From DATJHM01 sp035493895 (GTDB lineage: Bacteria > Chloroflexota > Ktedonobacteria > Ktedonobacterales > Ktedonobacteraceae), in assembly GCA_035493895.1 (NCBI GenBank), contig DATJHM010000058.1:1-19378 (forward strand): a DNA stretch of 19,378 nucleotides. Direction: 5' to 3'. Each line of letters begins with the position of its first letter. Within the stretch, counting starts at the first letter, position 1. Below, in pieces: positions 6,136 to 13,518 of this stretch. Both the position numbers and the translations under genes were made by a program. A model generated the notes under the pieces. The model was not told the DNA's origin. It ran no database searches and saw only the letters and a list, made by a program, of their open reading frames with translations.

Positions 6136-7248
6136 ATGGATGCATCCAGGTCACAGAATACGACACAAATAAGCGACGTCCTCAAGAAGATTGAGCGTAC
6201 ACAGCAGGCACGCCGCCACAAATTTTACCTGCGCGACGACAGGGTCACGCTCAGCCATGGCAGTGGCGGCAAAGCCACGCATAACCTGATCGAAGGCGTC
6301 TTCGCGCCCGCCTTCTCCAATCCCCTGCTCGATCCTATGGACGATTCAGCCATATTTTCCATCCGGGGATCAACCCAACAACTGGCATTCACCACCGATA
6401 CGTACGTCGTGAGCCCCCTGTTTTTCCCGGGCGGGGATATAGGCAAGCTGGCAGTGCATGGCACCATCAATGATCTCGCGATGGCAGGAGCGCAACCTCT
6501 CTATCTCTCAGCGGGCTTTATTCTCGAGGAAGGGTTCGCCATAGAGCGTCTGCGCGAGATCGTCGCCTCGATGGCAAAAGCGGCCAGCGATTCGGGTATA
6601 GCCATCGTCACAGGTGATACCAAAGTCGTACAGCGTGGCAAAGCTGACGGCCTGTTTATCAATACGGCGGGGATTGGCATCGTCCAGCCAGACTGGCCCC
6701 TGGGTCAGACGCGCCTGCGCCCGGGCGACAAAGTGTTACTGAGTGGCGCGCTCGGCGATCATGGTATTGCAATCATGCTGGCACGCGAGGCGCTGGATAT
6801 CGAAACCGATATTCAGAGCGATACCGCGCCACTCCATACGTTAACGGCGACTTTGCTCGAGGCGGCAGGAGAGGCCGTTCATTGTATCAAAGATCCCACG
6901 CGCGGTGGGATAGCGACGATATTAAACGAGATGGCATTGGGCTCCGAAGTCGCTATCGCTCTGGATGAGCAGAGTATACCGGTCCATCCCGAAGTGCGAG
7001 GAGCCTGCGAAATCCTGGGTCTGGACCCGTTAACCATCGCCAATGAAGGCAAGCTGCTGGCAATCGTTGCCCCGGAAAAAGCCGAAGTCGCGCTCGCAGC
7101 CCTGCGCAACCATCCATTGGGTCGTGAAGCCATGATCATTGGTGCCGTGCAGGCCGAGCCAGCAGGGATGGTCTTCCTGCGTACCGACATCGGCGGTATG
7201 CGCGTCCTCGATATGCTCGTAGGGGACCCGCTACCGCGCATCTGTTAG
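6136..7248 (+). CDS. hypE: HypE, carbamoyl dehydratase making the cyanide ligand
   Basis: HypE accepts the carbamoyl group from HypF on its C-terminal Cys and dehydrates it with ATP to a thiocyanate, the CN source. The protein ends exactly in PRIC, so the acceptor is C370. The PurM/AIR-synthase-type fold is shown by LSHGSGGKATHNLI, MDDSA, TDTYVVSPLFFPGGDIG, HGTINDLAMAGA, VTGDTKVV, KDPTRGGIATILNE and NEGKLL. At 370 residues it is longer than usual because of an N-terminal extension of about 30 residues (MDASRSQNTTQ to RRHKFYL). GGAGG at 6125-6129 fixes the start. It is the last gene of the operon; no strong terminator follows. Confidence 0.97.
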   Translation: MDASRSQNTTQISDVLKKIERTQQARRHKFYLRDDRVTLSHGSGGKATHNLIEGVFAPAFSNPLLDPMDDSAIFSIRGSTQQLAFTTDTYVVSPLFFPGGDIGKLAVHGTINDLAMAGAQPLYLSAGFILEEGFAIERLREIVASMAKAASDSGIAIVTGDTKVVQRGKADGLFINTAGIGIVQPDWPLGQTRLRPGDKVLLSGALGDHGIAIMLAREALDIETDIQSDTAPLHTLTATLLEAAGEAVHCIKDPTRGGIATILNEMALGSEVAIALDEQSIPVHPEVRGACEILGLDPLTIANEGKLLAIVAPEKAEVALAALRNHPLGREAMIIGAVQAEPAGMVFLRTDIGGMRVLDMLVGDPLPRIC

Positions 7249-7332
7249 TACCTGATGCATGCTTCCTTCTTTAGGTGGGGGCTTCTCAACAATGGAAGAA
7301 GATATGAGGTTGACCTGTTTGATTGAGTCCAG
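7249..7332. other. Convergent gap between hypE and padR
   Basis: Plus-strand hypE and minus-strand padR converge on this short gap. The only structure noticed is a perfect 9-bp inverted repeat, GGAAGAAGA (7294-7302) with TCTTCTTCC (7340-7348), whose right arm lies in the last padR codons. The 37-nt loop and absent T-run make it a poor intrinsic terminator. Confidence 0.4.
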
Positions 7333-7914
7333 TTATACCTCTTCTTCCCTATGAGTCTCCTCACGCTGCTCAAGGTAGTGGAGCACATCGTTGCACCAGC
7401 TAATATAATTTTGTTCATAACCTATGGTATATTTGAAAATCAGTTCTGCCATAGCTAAGGATTCACTGTTTCCCTGTGACATTGCCAGATATATGGTTCG
7501 CTTCGCGTCCAATTCCTGCTCATGCATAGAGAGCCGCTCCTGGTGCCGTGCGATCTGCTCACGAAAAATGGCCTGCATGTGTTTGGGATCTGCCACCCAG
7601 AGGCTATAGGCTTTCAAGAGAAATTCATCGCGTATGACTGTTGGAGAGGTCGAGGATTCTACCCAGGCCCGAAGTGCTACCTGACCTGCTTCTGTAATCT
7701 GATAAATTTTTTTATCCGGGCGCCTGGCTTGTTGTTCGATAATCTGGTAGGTTGTGAAGCCCGCCTCCACTAATTGGGCCAATGCCGGATAAATTTGGGT
7801 ATGGCTGATTGCCCAGAACGGACCAAAATGTTTTTTCAGAAGCGTTGCAAGATCATATCCTGACAATGGTTCACGTGCTAATATCCCCAGCAAGATGTAT
7901 GCTAGTGTGTTCAT
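7333..7914 (-). CDS. PadR-family transcriptional regulator
   Basis: The 193-residue protein (from MNTLAYILLGILA) has the PadR winged helix in residues ~1-85: LSGYDLATLLKKHFGPFWAI, the recognition segment SHTQIYPALAQLVEAGF and the wing KKIYQITEAG. A C-terminal helical dimerisation region (Vir_act_alpha_C type) occupies the rest. PadR proteins usually repress a divergent gene and release DNA on binding a small molecule. An upstream in-frame ATG at 7944 is possible, but 7914 has AAGGA about 8 nt upstream and begins at the family's conserved N-terminus. The gene is divergent from the molybdenum hydroxylase operon and shares an operator-like inverted repeat with it, so it is the likely regulator of that operon and of itself. 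Confidence 0.93.
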   Translation of the reverse strand: MNTLAYILLGILAREPLSGYDLATLLKKHFGPFWAISHTQIYPALAQLVEAGFTTYQIIEQQARRPDKKIYQITEAGQVALRAWVESSTSPTVIRDEFLLKAYSLWVADPKHMQAIFREQIARHQERLSMHEQELDAKRTIYLAMSQGNSESLAMAELIFKYTIGYEQNYISWCNDVLHYLEQREETHREEEV

Positions 7915-7942
7915 TGAAAATTTCCTTATGTTATAAAAACAC

Positions 7943-7963
7943 ATATGTAATGAATTGACATAT
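7943..7963. promoter_or_regulatory. Candidate PadR operator
   Basis: Perfect inverted repeat ATATGT-N9-ACATAT. Known PadR operators contain ATGT and ACAT half-sites about 8 nt apart, so this is one base longer than the classical spacing. It overlaps the -35 box of the plus-strand promoter and sits beside the -10 box of the padR promoter, as expected for a repressor of both. The assignment is inferred from position and half-sites. Confidence 0.65.
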
Positions 7964-7983
7964 TATAAAGCGTGTGCTATGCT
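7955..7983 (+). promoter_or_regulatory. Promoter of the molybdenum hydroxylase operon
   Basis: A consensus -35 TTGACA (7955-7960) is followed after 17 nt by TATGCT (7978-7983), matching 4 of 6 bases of the -10. The leader would be about 120 nt and has two small hairpins: TAACC-TGG-GGTTA at 8003-8015 and GCAAG (8041-8045) with CTTGC (8057-8061). Confidence 0.7.
7962..7967 (-). promoter_or_regulatory. Putative -10 box of padR
   Basis: Read on the minus strand this is TATAAT, a perfect -10. No -35 match is visible 16-18 nt upstream, so the promoter may be weak or depend on an activator. It lies between the -35 and -10 of the plus-strand promoter, making the two promoters overlap head to head. 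Confidence 0.5.
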
Positions 7984-8002
7984 GCTGCTGTATGTCGCAC
8001 AC
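7972..8002. repeat. GTGTGC/GCACAC inverted repeat across the promoter start
   Basis: GTGTGC at 7972-7977 and GCACAC at 7997-8002 flank 19 nt that include the -10 box and the expected transcription start. The same half-sites form the core of the large inverted repeat after the operon (11789-11845). It may be a second operator; this is inference. Confidence 0.4.
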
Positions 8003-8114
8003 TAACCTGGGGTTATCGCGTATGGGCTATCCCTATTCTAGCAAGTGATATGCCATCTTGCAAGCGCAAAGTCATCAATTTCTGATCGTTTTTAGTTGCG
8101 AAAAGAGGTTTAGA

Positions 8115-8684
8115 ATGATCCTGTCTACAGATACAACGTATCCTATACAGTTGCTCACGGTGACATTACATATCAATGGAAAAGAGTATACGCTGGAGCT
8201 TGACTCTCGTGTCACTCTACTAGATGTACTCCGCGAGCATCTTGCTTTAACCGGATCGAAGAAGGGATGTGATCATGGGCAGTGTGGGGCCTGTACTGTT
8301 TTGCTCAATGGGAGACGTATCAATAGCTGTCTCGCGCTAGCAGTCACTTGCCAGGGAGCAGAGATCGTCACGATTGAGGGGCTCGGCGAGGGCAAGCAGT
8401 TGCATCCGATGCAGCGGGCCTTTATCGAGCACGACGCTTTTCAATGCGGCTATTGTACCCCTGGTCAGATCTGTTCAGCAGTTGGGATGTTACGCGAGGC
8501 GAAGGCTGGCTGGCCCAGTGTGGTGAGCCCAGACCTGTCAGCTCAGCATGTCGTTCTCGATGAAGAGGAGATTCGTGAACGGATGAGTGGCAATCTCTGT
8601 CGCTGTGCCGCTTACGCAAACATTGTTCCCGCAATTGCCGAGGTGTCTCAACTGGGACAGATAACAGATGAGGAGGCACGCTGA
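8115..8684 (+). CDS. Molybdenum hydroxylase [2Fe-2S] subunit (PaoA/YagT type)
   Basis: This electron-transfer subunit passes electrons from the Mo site to FAD in xanthine dehydrogenase-family enzymes. The 189-residue protein has a plant-type [2Fe-2S] site (C52, C57, C60, C72 in GCDHGQCGACTVLLNG) and a second [2Fe-2S] site (C111, C114, then C162 and C164 in FQCGYCTPGQ and NLCRCA). A TTG at 8058 would extend the frame, but ATG 8115 has AGAGG 6 nt upstream and fits the family. Unlike E. coli PaoA there is no twin-arginine signal, so the complex is likely cytoplasmic. Its stop overlaps the next start (TGATG). Confidence 0.94.
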   Translation: MILSTDTTYPIQLLTVTLHINGKEYTLELDSRVTLLDVLREHLALTGSKKGCDHGQCGACTVLLNGRRINSCLALAVTCQGAEIVTIEGLGEGKQLHPMQRAFIEHDAFQCGYCTPGQICSAVGMLREAKAGWPSVVSPDLSAQHVVLDEEEIRERMSGNLCRCAAYANIVPAIAEVSQLGQITDEEAR

Positions 8685-9676
8685 TGAAACCCTTTAGATA
8701 TGAGCGGGCCCAGGATGCCGCGAGTGCCGTGGCCCTGGTCTCGCAGGCCGCGCATGCTGGCTATCTTGCTGGAGGAACCAATTTAGTAGACCATCTCAAG
8801 CTAGGGGTGAGCCAGCCAGATGTGCTTGTCGATATTACACACCTTCCCTACGATCGTATCGAGGCTCTCCCAGATGGTGGCGTCCGTATTGGGGCTCTCG
8901 TTCGCAACTCCGATCTTGCGGCTGACCTGCTCATTCGCGAAAAGTTTCCTTTCCTTGCTCAGGCCTTGCTAGCGGGGGCTTCGGGACAGATTCGCAATCA
9001 GGCGACGATTGGGGGAAATCTCTTACAGCGGACACGCTGCGTCTACTTTCAGGATGTCACCAAGCCCTGCAATAAGCGTGAACCCGGCAGCGGTTGTCCC
9101 GCTCGCGACGGCTATCATCGCAACATGGCGATTTTAGGAACCTCAGAAGCGTGTATCGCCACAAATCCATCCGATATGGCTGTGCCCCTGACTGCTCTTG
9201 GTGCTAGCGTCCATGTGCTGGGTCCACAAGGAGAGCGGGATATCCCCTTGCTCGATTTCTATTGCCTTCCCGGCGATGAGCCGCAACGCGATACGGTGCT
9301 TGAGCATGGTGAATTAATCACGGCAATTGAGGTGCCGGGACTTCCCTTTGCCACCTACTCACGCTATCGGAAGGTACGCGATCGCGCCTCCTATGCCTTC
9401 GCACTCGTCTCGCTCGCCGCCGCCGTCGATGTGGATCGAGGGGTGATCCGCGATGTGCGTCTGGCGTTCGGTGGACTGGCGACCATTCCCTGGCGCGCAC
9501 AGAAGGCCGAAGCAGTCCTACGCGGCGCACCTGCGACCGAAGCGTCTTTTGTGCAAGCCGCCGAAGCTGAGCTTGCCAATGCCCAGCCTTTACGTGAGAA
9601 TGCCTTTAAGATTCAGCTTGCTCGCAACGTTCTGGTTCGTACCTTGCAGGAGCTTGTAGAAGGGAGCAATTCATGA
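8684..9676 (+). CDS. Molybdenum hydroxylase FAD-binding subunit (PaoB/YagS type)
   Basis: The 330-residue protein is the FAD_binding_5/CO_deh_flav_C subunit. FAD motifs are AGGTNLVDHLK (29-39) and the ATIGGN loop (107-112). After that loop is the insertion typical of PaoB, with C119, C129, C138 and C157 in TRCVYFQ, KPCNKREPGSGCPA and SEACIATNPSDM; in E. coli PaoB this region binds an extra [4Fe-4S] cluster. That separates it from plain CoxM subunits and points to an aldehyde-oxidoreductase-like enzyme. AGGAGG at 8671-8676 precedes the start. It shares 1 nt with the previous gene and 4 nt with the next. Confidence 0.94.
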   Translation: MKPFRYERAQDAASAVALVSQAAHAGYLAGGTNLVDHLKLGVSQPDVLVDITHLPYDRIEALPDGGVRIGALVRNSDLAADLLIREKFPFLAQALLAGASGQIRNQATIGGNLLQRTRCVYFQDVTKPCNKREPGSGCPARDGYHRNMAILGTSEACIATNPSDMAVPLTALGASVHVLGPQGERDIPLLDFYCLPGDEPQRDTVLEHGELITAIEVPGLPFATYSRYRKVRDRASYAFALVSLAAAVDVDRGVIRDVRLAFGGLATIPWRAQKAEAVLRGAPATEASFVQAAEAELANAQPLRENAFKIQLARNVLVRTLQELVEGSNS

Positions 9677-11787
9677 TCCAGGCTACCAAACCCACGATTG
9701 GTGCACCGATTAGCCGTCTTGATGGACCCCAGAAGGTAACGGGGGCCGCTACCTATGCCTTTGAGTATCAGTTTGAGGATGTGGTGTACGCTTTTCCGGT
9801 TCAAAGTACGATTGCCAGGGGCCGCGTCGTTTCTATTGATGCGACCCATGCCCGTGCCGTGCCCGGCTTCCTTGGGTTGATTACGCATGAGAATGCTCCG
9901 AAGGTTGTTCCGGTTGGACTCCTTGGCCCCAATAATGATACGGCGGTGCTGCAATCGGATCGTGTCGCCTACCGCGGACAATTCATTGCTGTGGTTGTGG
10001 CGGAGACCCTGGAGAACGCGCGCCGGGCCGCTGAACTCCTCGCTATCCAGTATGAAGCGTTGCCTCTCGATGTTGAATTGCGTGCCGATCGCGCTGATCT
10101 TGTGAAGCCGCAAGCGATTAATGGTTTCATGGCGACGGACACTGAGCATGGCAATGTCGGGGCTGCTCTCTCGTCTTCTCCTGTCCAATTGGATCAAACC
10201 TACACCACGCCCGCGCATCATCATAATACCCTGGAGCCTCATGCGACGATTGCGATCTGGAAAGATGAGAGTCTGACGCTGTACGACTCAAACCAGGGAC
10301 CTCATGCCGTTCAGAATGCTGTAGCCCAGGCCTTCAATCTCCCACCTGAACGTGTACGCGTGATCTCCACCTTCGTTGGAGGAGGCTTTGGCTCTAAAGG
10401 TGGGAACCCGCATCTTATTCTAGCGATCATGGCAGCCCAACTTATAAAGGGAAGACCGGTGAAGATGGCCCTGACGCGTCAGCAGATGTTTGCTGTGGTC
10501 GGCTATCGCTCACCAACAATCCAGCATGTGCGCCTGGGAGCCGAGCAGGATGGACGGCTCACGGCTATCTCCCATGAGGTTGTGCAGCAGACTGGCACGA
10601 TTCATGATTTTGCCGATCCGACCGCTGGCGCCACACGCATGATGTATGCTGCGCCACATCGCCGCACTACACACAGGTTGGCGCGCCTCGATGTGCCGAT
10701 CCCTAGCTGGATGCGTGCTCCGGGCGAGTGCCCAGGGATGTTTGCCCTCGAATCGGCCATAGATGAGCTCGCACAGGCTTGCGGCATCGATCCTATCGAG
10801 CTTCGTATCAAGAATGATACAGCGGTCGATCCCGAATCTGGTCTGCCCTTCAGTAGTCGCAACCTCGTAGCCTGTCTTCGCCAGGGAGCTGAAACCTTTG
10901 GTTGGCAGCAACACTCACGTCAGCCCGGAACGCGGCGGGAGGGGCGCTGGCTCATTGGGACGGGAGTTGCTTCTTCAACCTATCCAGTCGTGTTTTTCCC
11001 CTCAACAGCCAGCATCCGTGCGGAACGCGCTAATCACTATCGTGTGCTCATCGATGCCTCGGACATCGGAACCGGGGCCTGGACAATCCTGGCACAGATC
11101 GCCGCCGATGCACTTGAAGTTCCTCTGGAACAGATCCATCTAGAGATCGGCGATACAAATCTCCCGATGGCCGGGATGGCTGGTGGCTCTGCTGGTACGG
11201 CCTCCTGGGGATCGGCGATCATGGATGCCGCTCAGAAGTTCCGCGCCAAATTGTATGGCGAGCTGGGAGGTGTGCTACCGGAGGGCGGCCTGGAAGTGGG
11301 AGGTGGGCTGATGCGCAGTCCCTATGCGGGCCAGTATGCGATGCATTCTTTTGGCGCGCAGTTCGTGGAGGTCCGCGTCAATAGGGATACTGGCGAAATT
11401 CGTGTGCCGCGTATGCTCGGTGTGTTTGCCGCTGGCCGTATCATTAACGCCAAAACCGCACGCTCGCAGTTCCTGGGCGGCATGACGATGGGCCTCTCAA
11501 TGGCGCTCCACGAGCAGAGTGTGATGGACCCACACTTTGGAGAGTATGTCAACCACGATTTTGCGGAGTACCATATCGCGACAAATGCCGATGTGGGAGC
11601 TGTCGCCATCCAGTGGATTGATGAGGTTGATCCCTACGTCAATCCTGTCGGTGCCAAGGGTATTGGCGAGATTGGCATCGTTGGTACTGCGGCAGCAATT
11701 GCTAATGCCGTCTACCATGCGACAGGCATTCGTGTTCGCGACCTTCCTCTCTCACCTGACAAGCTGCTCGCCTCGCTTCCTCACTAG
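9673..11787 (+). CDS. Molybdenum hydroxylase catalytic subunit (PaoC/YagR type)
   Basis: The 704-residue protein is the molybdopterin-binding subunit where substrate is hydroxylated or an aldehyde oxidised. The N-terminal a/b hammerhead domain starts at GAPISRLDGPQKVTGAATYA. Mo-cofactor motifs include GGGFGSKGG (236-244), APGECPGMFALESAIDELA, and GGSAGTASWGSAIMDA. The C-terminal GAKGIGEIG carries the probable catalytic base E666. Length fits the PaoC/YagR group (about 730), much shorter than single-chain xanthine dehydrogenase. Substrate cannot be read from the sequence; an aromatic or aliphatic aldehyde is a guess from the family. No XdhC/PaoD-like cofactor-insertion chaperone is in the operon. 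Confidence 0.94.
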   Translation: MIQATKPTIGAPISRLDGPQKVTGAATYAFEYQFEDVVYAFPVQSTIARGRVVSIDATHARAVPGFLGLITHENAPKVVPVGLLGPNNDTAVLQSDRVAYRGQFIAVVVAETLENARRAAELLAIQYEALPLDVELRADRADLVKPQAINGFMATDTEHGNVGAALSSSPVQLDQTYTTPAHHHNTLEPHATIAIWKDESLTLYDSNQGPHAVQNAVAQAFNLPPERVRVISTFVGGGFGSKGGNPHLILAIMAAQLIKGRPVKMALTRQQMFAVVGYRSPTIQHVRLGAEQDGRLTAISHEVVQQTGTIHDFADPTAGATRMMYAAPHRRTTHRLARLDVPIPSWMRAPGECPGMFALESAIDELAQACGIDPIELRIKNDTAVDPESGLPFSSRNLVACLRQGAETFGWQQHSRQPGTRREGRWLIGTGVASSTYPVVFFPSTASIRAERANHYRVLIDASDIGTGAWTILAQIAADALEVPLEQIHLEIGDTNLPMAGMAGGSAGTASWGSAIMDAAQKFRAKLYGELGGVLPEGGLEVGGGLMRSPYAGQYAMHSFGAQFVEVRVNRDTGEIRVPRMLGVFAAGRIINAKTARSQFLGGMTMGLSMALHEQSVMDPHFGEYVNHDFAEYHIATNADVGAVAIQWIDEVDPYVNPVGAKGIGEIGIVGTAAAIANAVYHATGIRVRDLPLSPDKLLASLPH

Positions 11788-11788
11788 A

Positions 11789-11845
11789 GATGTTCGTGTG
11801 CCGTGTTCTTGATTACTATAGTTGGGAGGACGGCACACGAACATC
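11789..11845. repeat. Perfect 16-bp inverted repeat after the Mo-hydroxylase operon
   Basis: GATGTTCGTGTGCCGT (11789-11804) and its exact complement ACGGCACACGAACATC (11830-11845) flank a 25-nt loop. It begins 1 nt after the stop codon of the catalytic subunit. No T-run follows either arm, so it is not a classical intrinsic terminator. It may still end or stabilise the mRNA, or be a protein-binding site. The core GTGTGC/GCACAC also occurs at the operon's promoter. Confidence 0.85.
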
Positions 11846-11884
11846 GAATCCCACAATGGAACAAAATCCTTTTACGACCCACTT

Positions 11885-11932
11885 GAGGGATTGAAAACTT
11901 GAGAGATTGAACAACAGGAGGATTGAAACCTA
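11885..11932. repeat. Three tandem 16-nt repeats with GATTGAA core
   Basis: Three successive 16-nt units each contain GATTGAA at the same offset (11889, 11905, 11921): GAGGGATTGAAAACTT, GAGAGATTGAACAACA, GGAGGATTGAAACCTA. The last unit overlaps the stop codon of the minus-strand kinase. The remaining bases from 11846 to 11884 show nothing notable. The GGATTGAAAC string resembles the end of many CRISPR repeats, but there are no spacers. Confidence 0.75.
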
Positions 11933-12976
11933 AGAACAACCGCAGAGATCACCAGCATCCTGCGGGCTATAAACCGTCGTGGCAGAATCGAGAAGCGTTC
12001 TGCTACGCGCTCTCTTCTCCGCCTGATTCATCACGGCCAGAGCCTTATTGAGCTGTTTTGGCAGAAGGAGCGTAGTTTCAGGAGAGAGCTGGATATCATC
12101 TGTTTTTAGCGAAAGCGCTTCGGTATTGTACCCGTACTTCGTCTCAAGTCCTTTGCGAGAAGCCAATGCTAAGGCCTGAGAAAACTCATGTACCGTCCGA
12201 AAACGCATCTCAGGGTCCTTCTCAAGCGCCTTCATGACAACATTTTCGACGCCGAGCGGGATAGCGTTATTCTTCATGCGCAGCGAAGGGGGTCGTACCG
12301 TCATCTGCTTCATCAAGATTTCCGTCAGGGCTCCCTGGAAAGGACGCTCACCGCACAGCAGTTCATAGACCATAATCGCCAGAGAATACTGATCGCTCGC
12401 TTGAATAGCATGCGACTGGAGTTGTTCAGGGGCCATATATGAGAGCGTTCCGGCCACACCCTGTACGCTTTGCATATAGGATATCTCTTGCTGGCAGGAC
12501 TGAGATGTAGAAACAGCGAGACCAAAGTCACTCAAAAAAAGCTGTTGCTGATCACCAAGGAGAATATTTTCCGGCTTGATATCGCGATGAATCAGAGTAA
12601 GATCATGAATATGCTGTAGAGCATCGGCCAGTTGGGCGACATAACTGACCACTTTTTCGAGAGAAAGCGTGCTACCTTTGGGGCAGAGCTGGCGTAGCGT
12701 TCCTCCGGGAATATAGTCTAAAACGATAAACGGAGGTCTGGCATCGCCATGAAACTCAAGCAAGCGTACAATACGAGGATGTTTCAGCGTACCGAGGATA
12801 TAGGCCTCGCGCCTGAAACGTTCTCCGCCGTCATTATTGATACACGTACATAATACCTTGATAGCCGCCAATCTTCCATCATAGAGATGTTGGCCCAGAT
12901 AGACATCGGCTTCACTTCCTCGGCCAAGCAAGCGAAGCAGAATGTAATCTCCCAACTGCTGTCCTATACGATCCAT
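11930..12976 (-). CDS. Soluble Ser/Thr protein kinase (Hanks type)
   Basis: The 348-residue protein has a complete bacterial Ser/Thr kinase domain: glycine-rich loop LGRGSEADVYLG (17-28), ATP lysine K40 (AAIKVL), helix-C E57, catalytic H130-R131-D132 in HRDIKPENILL, D150-F-G, and activation-segment GTLSYMAPEQ (177-185). HRD and DFG are intact, so it should be active. A ~70-residue tail follows, without a membrane segment or PASTA repeats, ending in CGCS. The second glycine of the loop region is Ser-Glu-Ala, a mild variation. A GTG at 13012 could add 12 residues; ATG 12976 matches the family start GQQLGDY. It stands alone, so its substrates are unknown. The long Ser/Thr-rich tail of the 17231 protein is one possible target, by guess only. 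Confidence 0.94.
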   Translation of the reverse strand: MDRIGQQLGDYILLRLLGRGSEADVYLGQHLYDGRLAAIKVLCTCINNDGGERFRREAYILGTLKHPRIVRLLEFHGDARPPFIVLDYIPGGTLRQLCPKGSTLSLEKVVSYVAQLADALQHIHDLTLIHRDIKPENILLGDQQQLFLSDFGLAVSTSQSCQQEISYMQSVQGVAGTLSYMAPEQLQSHAIQASDQYSLAIMVYELLCGERPFQGALTEILMKQMTVRPPSLRMKNNAIPLGVENVVMKALEKDPEMRFRTVHEFSQALALASRKGLETKYGYNTEALSLKTDDIQLSPETTLLLPKQLNKALAVMNQAEKRARSRTLLDSATTVYSPQDAGDLCGCS

Positions 12977-13207
12977 TAGTCTCTTCTCTCTCACTTCAAA
13001 TGCACTACGCACTACTCCCAGTCATCGCGTGGCACTGACATAGTGAGAGACTTCCTACGTTGGAAATCCGTTTCTTTCGCGGCCTCAATTGAGAGGAACA
13101 AATCATACCTCAAGCAACATATTGCCTGAGTGGCAAATAATAACGGTAGGTGTTCGCGCAAATTCGTCTACGTCAAATACCTTCATTATCTAGCCAACGC
13201 AATCTGA

Positions 13208-13242
13208 CCGGATCTTTTTCTAAAAAAAGTATAAGATACCGG
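13208..13242. repeat. Imperfect hairpin in the kinase/HTH gap
   Basis: CCGGATCTT (13208-13216) pairs with AAGATACCGG (13233-13242) with one bulged base. The interior TTTTTC and AAAAAAG can extend pairing. No T-run follows on either strand outside the stem. Confidence 0.5.
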
Positions 13243-13394
13243 AAGGTGAATGTCATTGCACCAAAGTGGCATTCATGAGTAGTATATGTGCCAGAAGAAT
13301 AAAACTATGCATGGCCCATCACAGCCCCGGCGATACTACTACCAACGTATTACATAATAAGGATAGACATTTATCTTCTCTTTCTCCCGATTTA

Positions 13395-13422
13395 TTGACA
13401 AAACTAACAAATTATATATGAT
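13395..13422 (+). promoter_or_regulatory. Promoter of the HTH-GAF gene
   Basis: Consensus TTGACA (13395-13400), a 16-nt AT-rich spacer and TATGAT (13417-13422, 5 of 6 matches). The leader to the ATG at 13519 would be about 90 nt. Confidence 0.7.
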
Positions 13423-13518
13423 ATTATATGTATGTCTTTCGCGCCCACCAGGCAACCAAAAAGCTTCTTTTTCAACCTGTTGTACCTATAAACAGACTCA
13501 TTCACAAAAGCGGAGCTT

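Larger units (their letters stand above)
12977..13518. other. Long AT-rich divergent intergenic region
   Basis: About 540 bp separate the kinase from the HTH-GAF gene and no gene was found. Small structures are the palindrome CTCAATTGAG (13084-13093), TTGCC-N5-GGCAA (13122-13136) and a larger imperfect hairpin at 13208-13242. A good plus-strand promoter lies at 13395-13422. No clear promoter for the kinase was seen. The length suggests multiple regulatory sites or a small RNA, but nothing decides this. Confidence 0.5.

Noticed and set aside
6139..6146. GATGCATC at the hypE start as a copy of the left-edge palindrome
   Set aside because: A single 8-mer match is likely by chance in 19 kb and has no repeat context.
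7294..7348. Bidirectional terminator between hypE and padR
   Set aside because: The 9-bp inverted repeat has a 37-nt loop, overlaps padR codons and has no T-run.
9613..10242. Minus-strand 209-residue frame opposite the Mo-hydroxylase catalytic subunit
   Set aside because: Antisense shadow of a strongly conserved gene, spanning a gene junction, with no recognisable domain.
11885..11932. Possible CRISPR remnant because of GGATTGAAAC
   Set aside because: The period is 16 nt with no spacer-sized unique sequence, and no cas genes are in the window.
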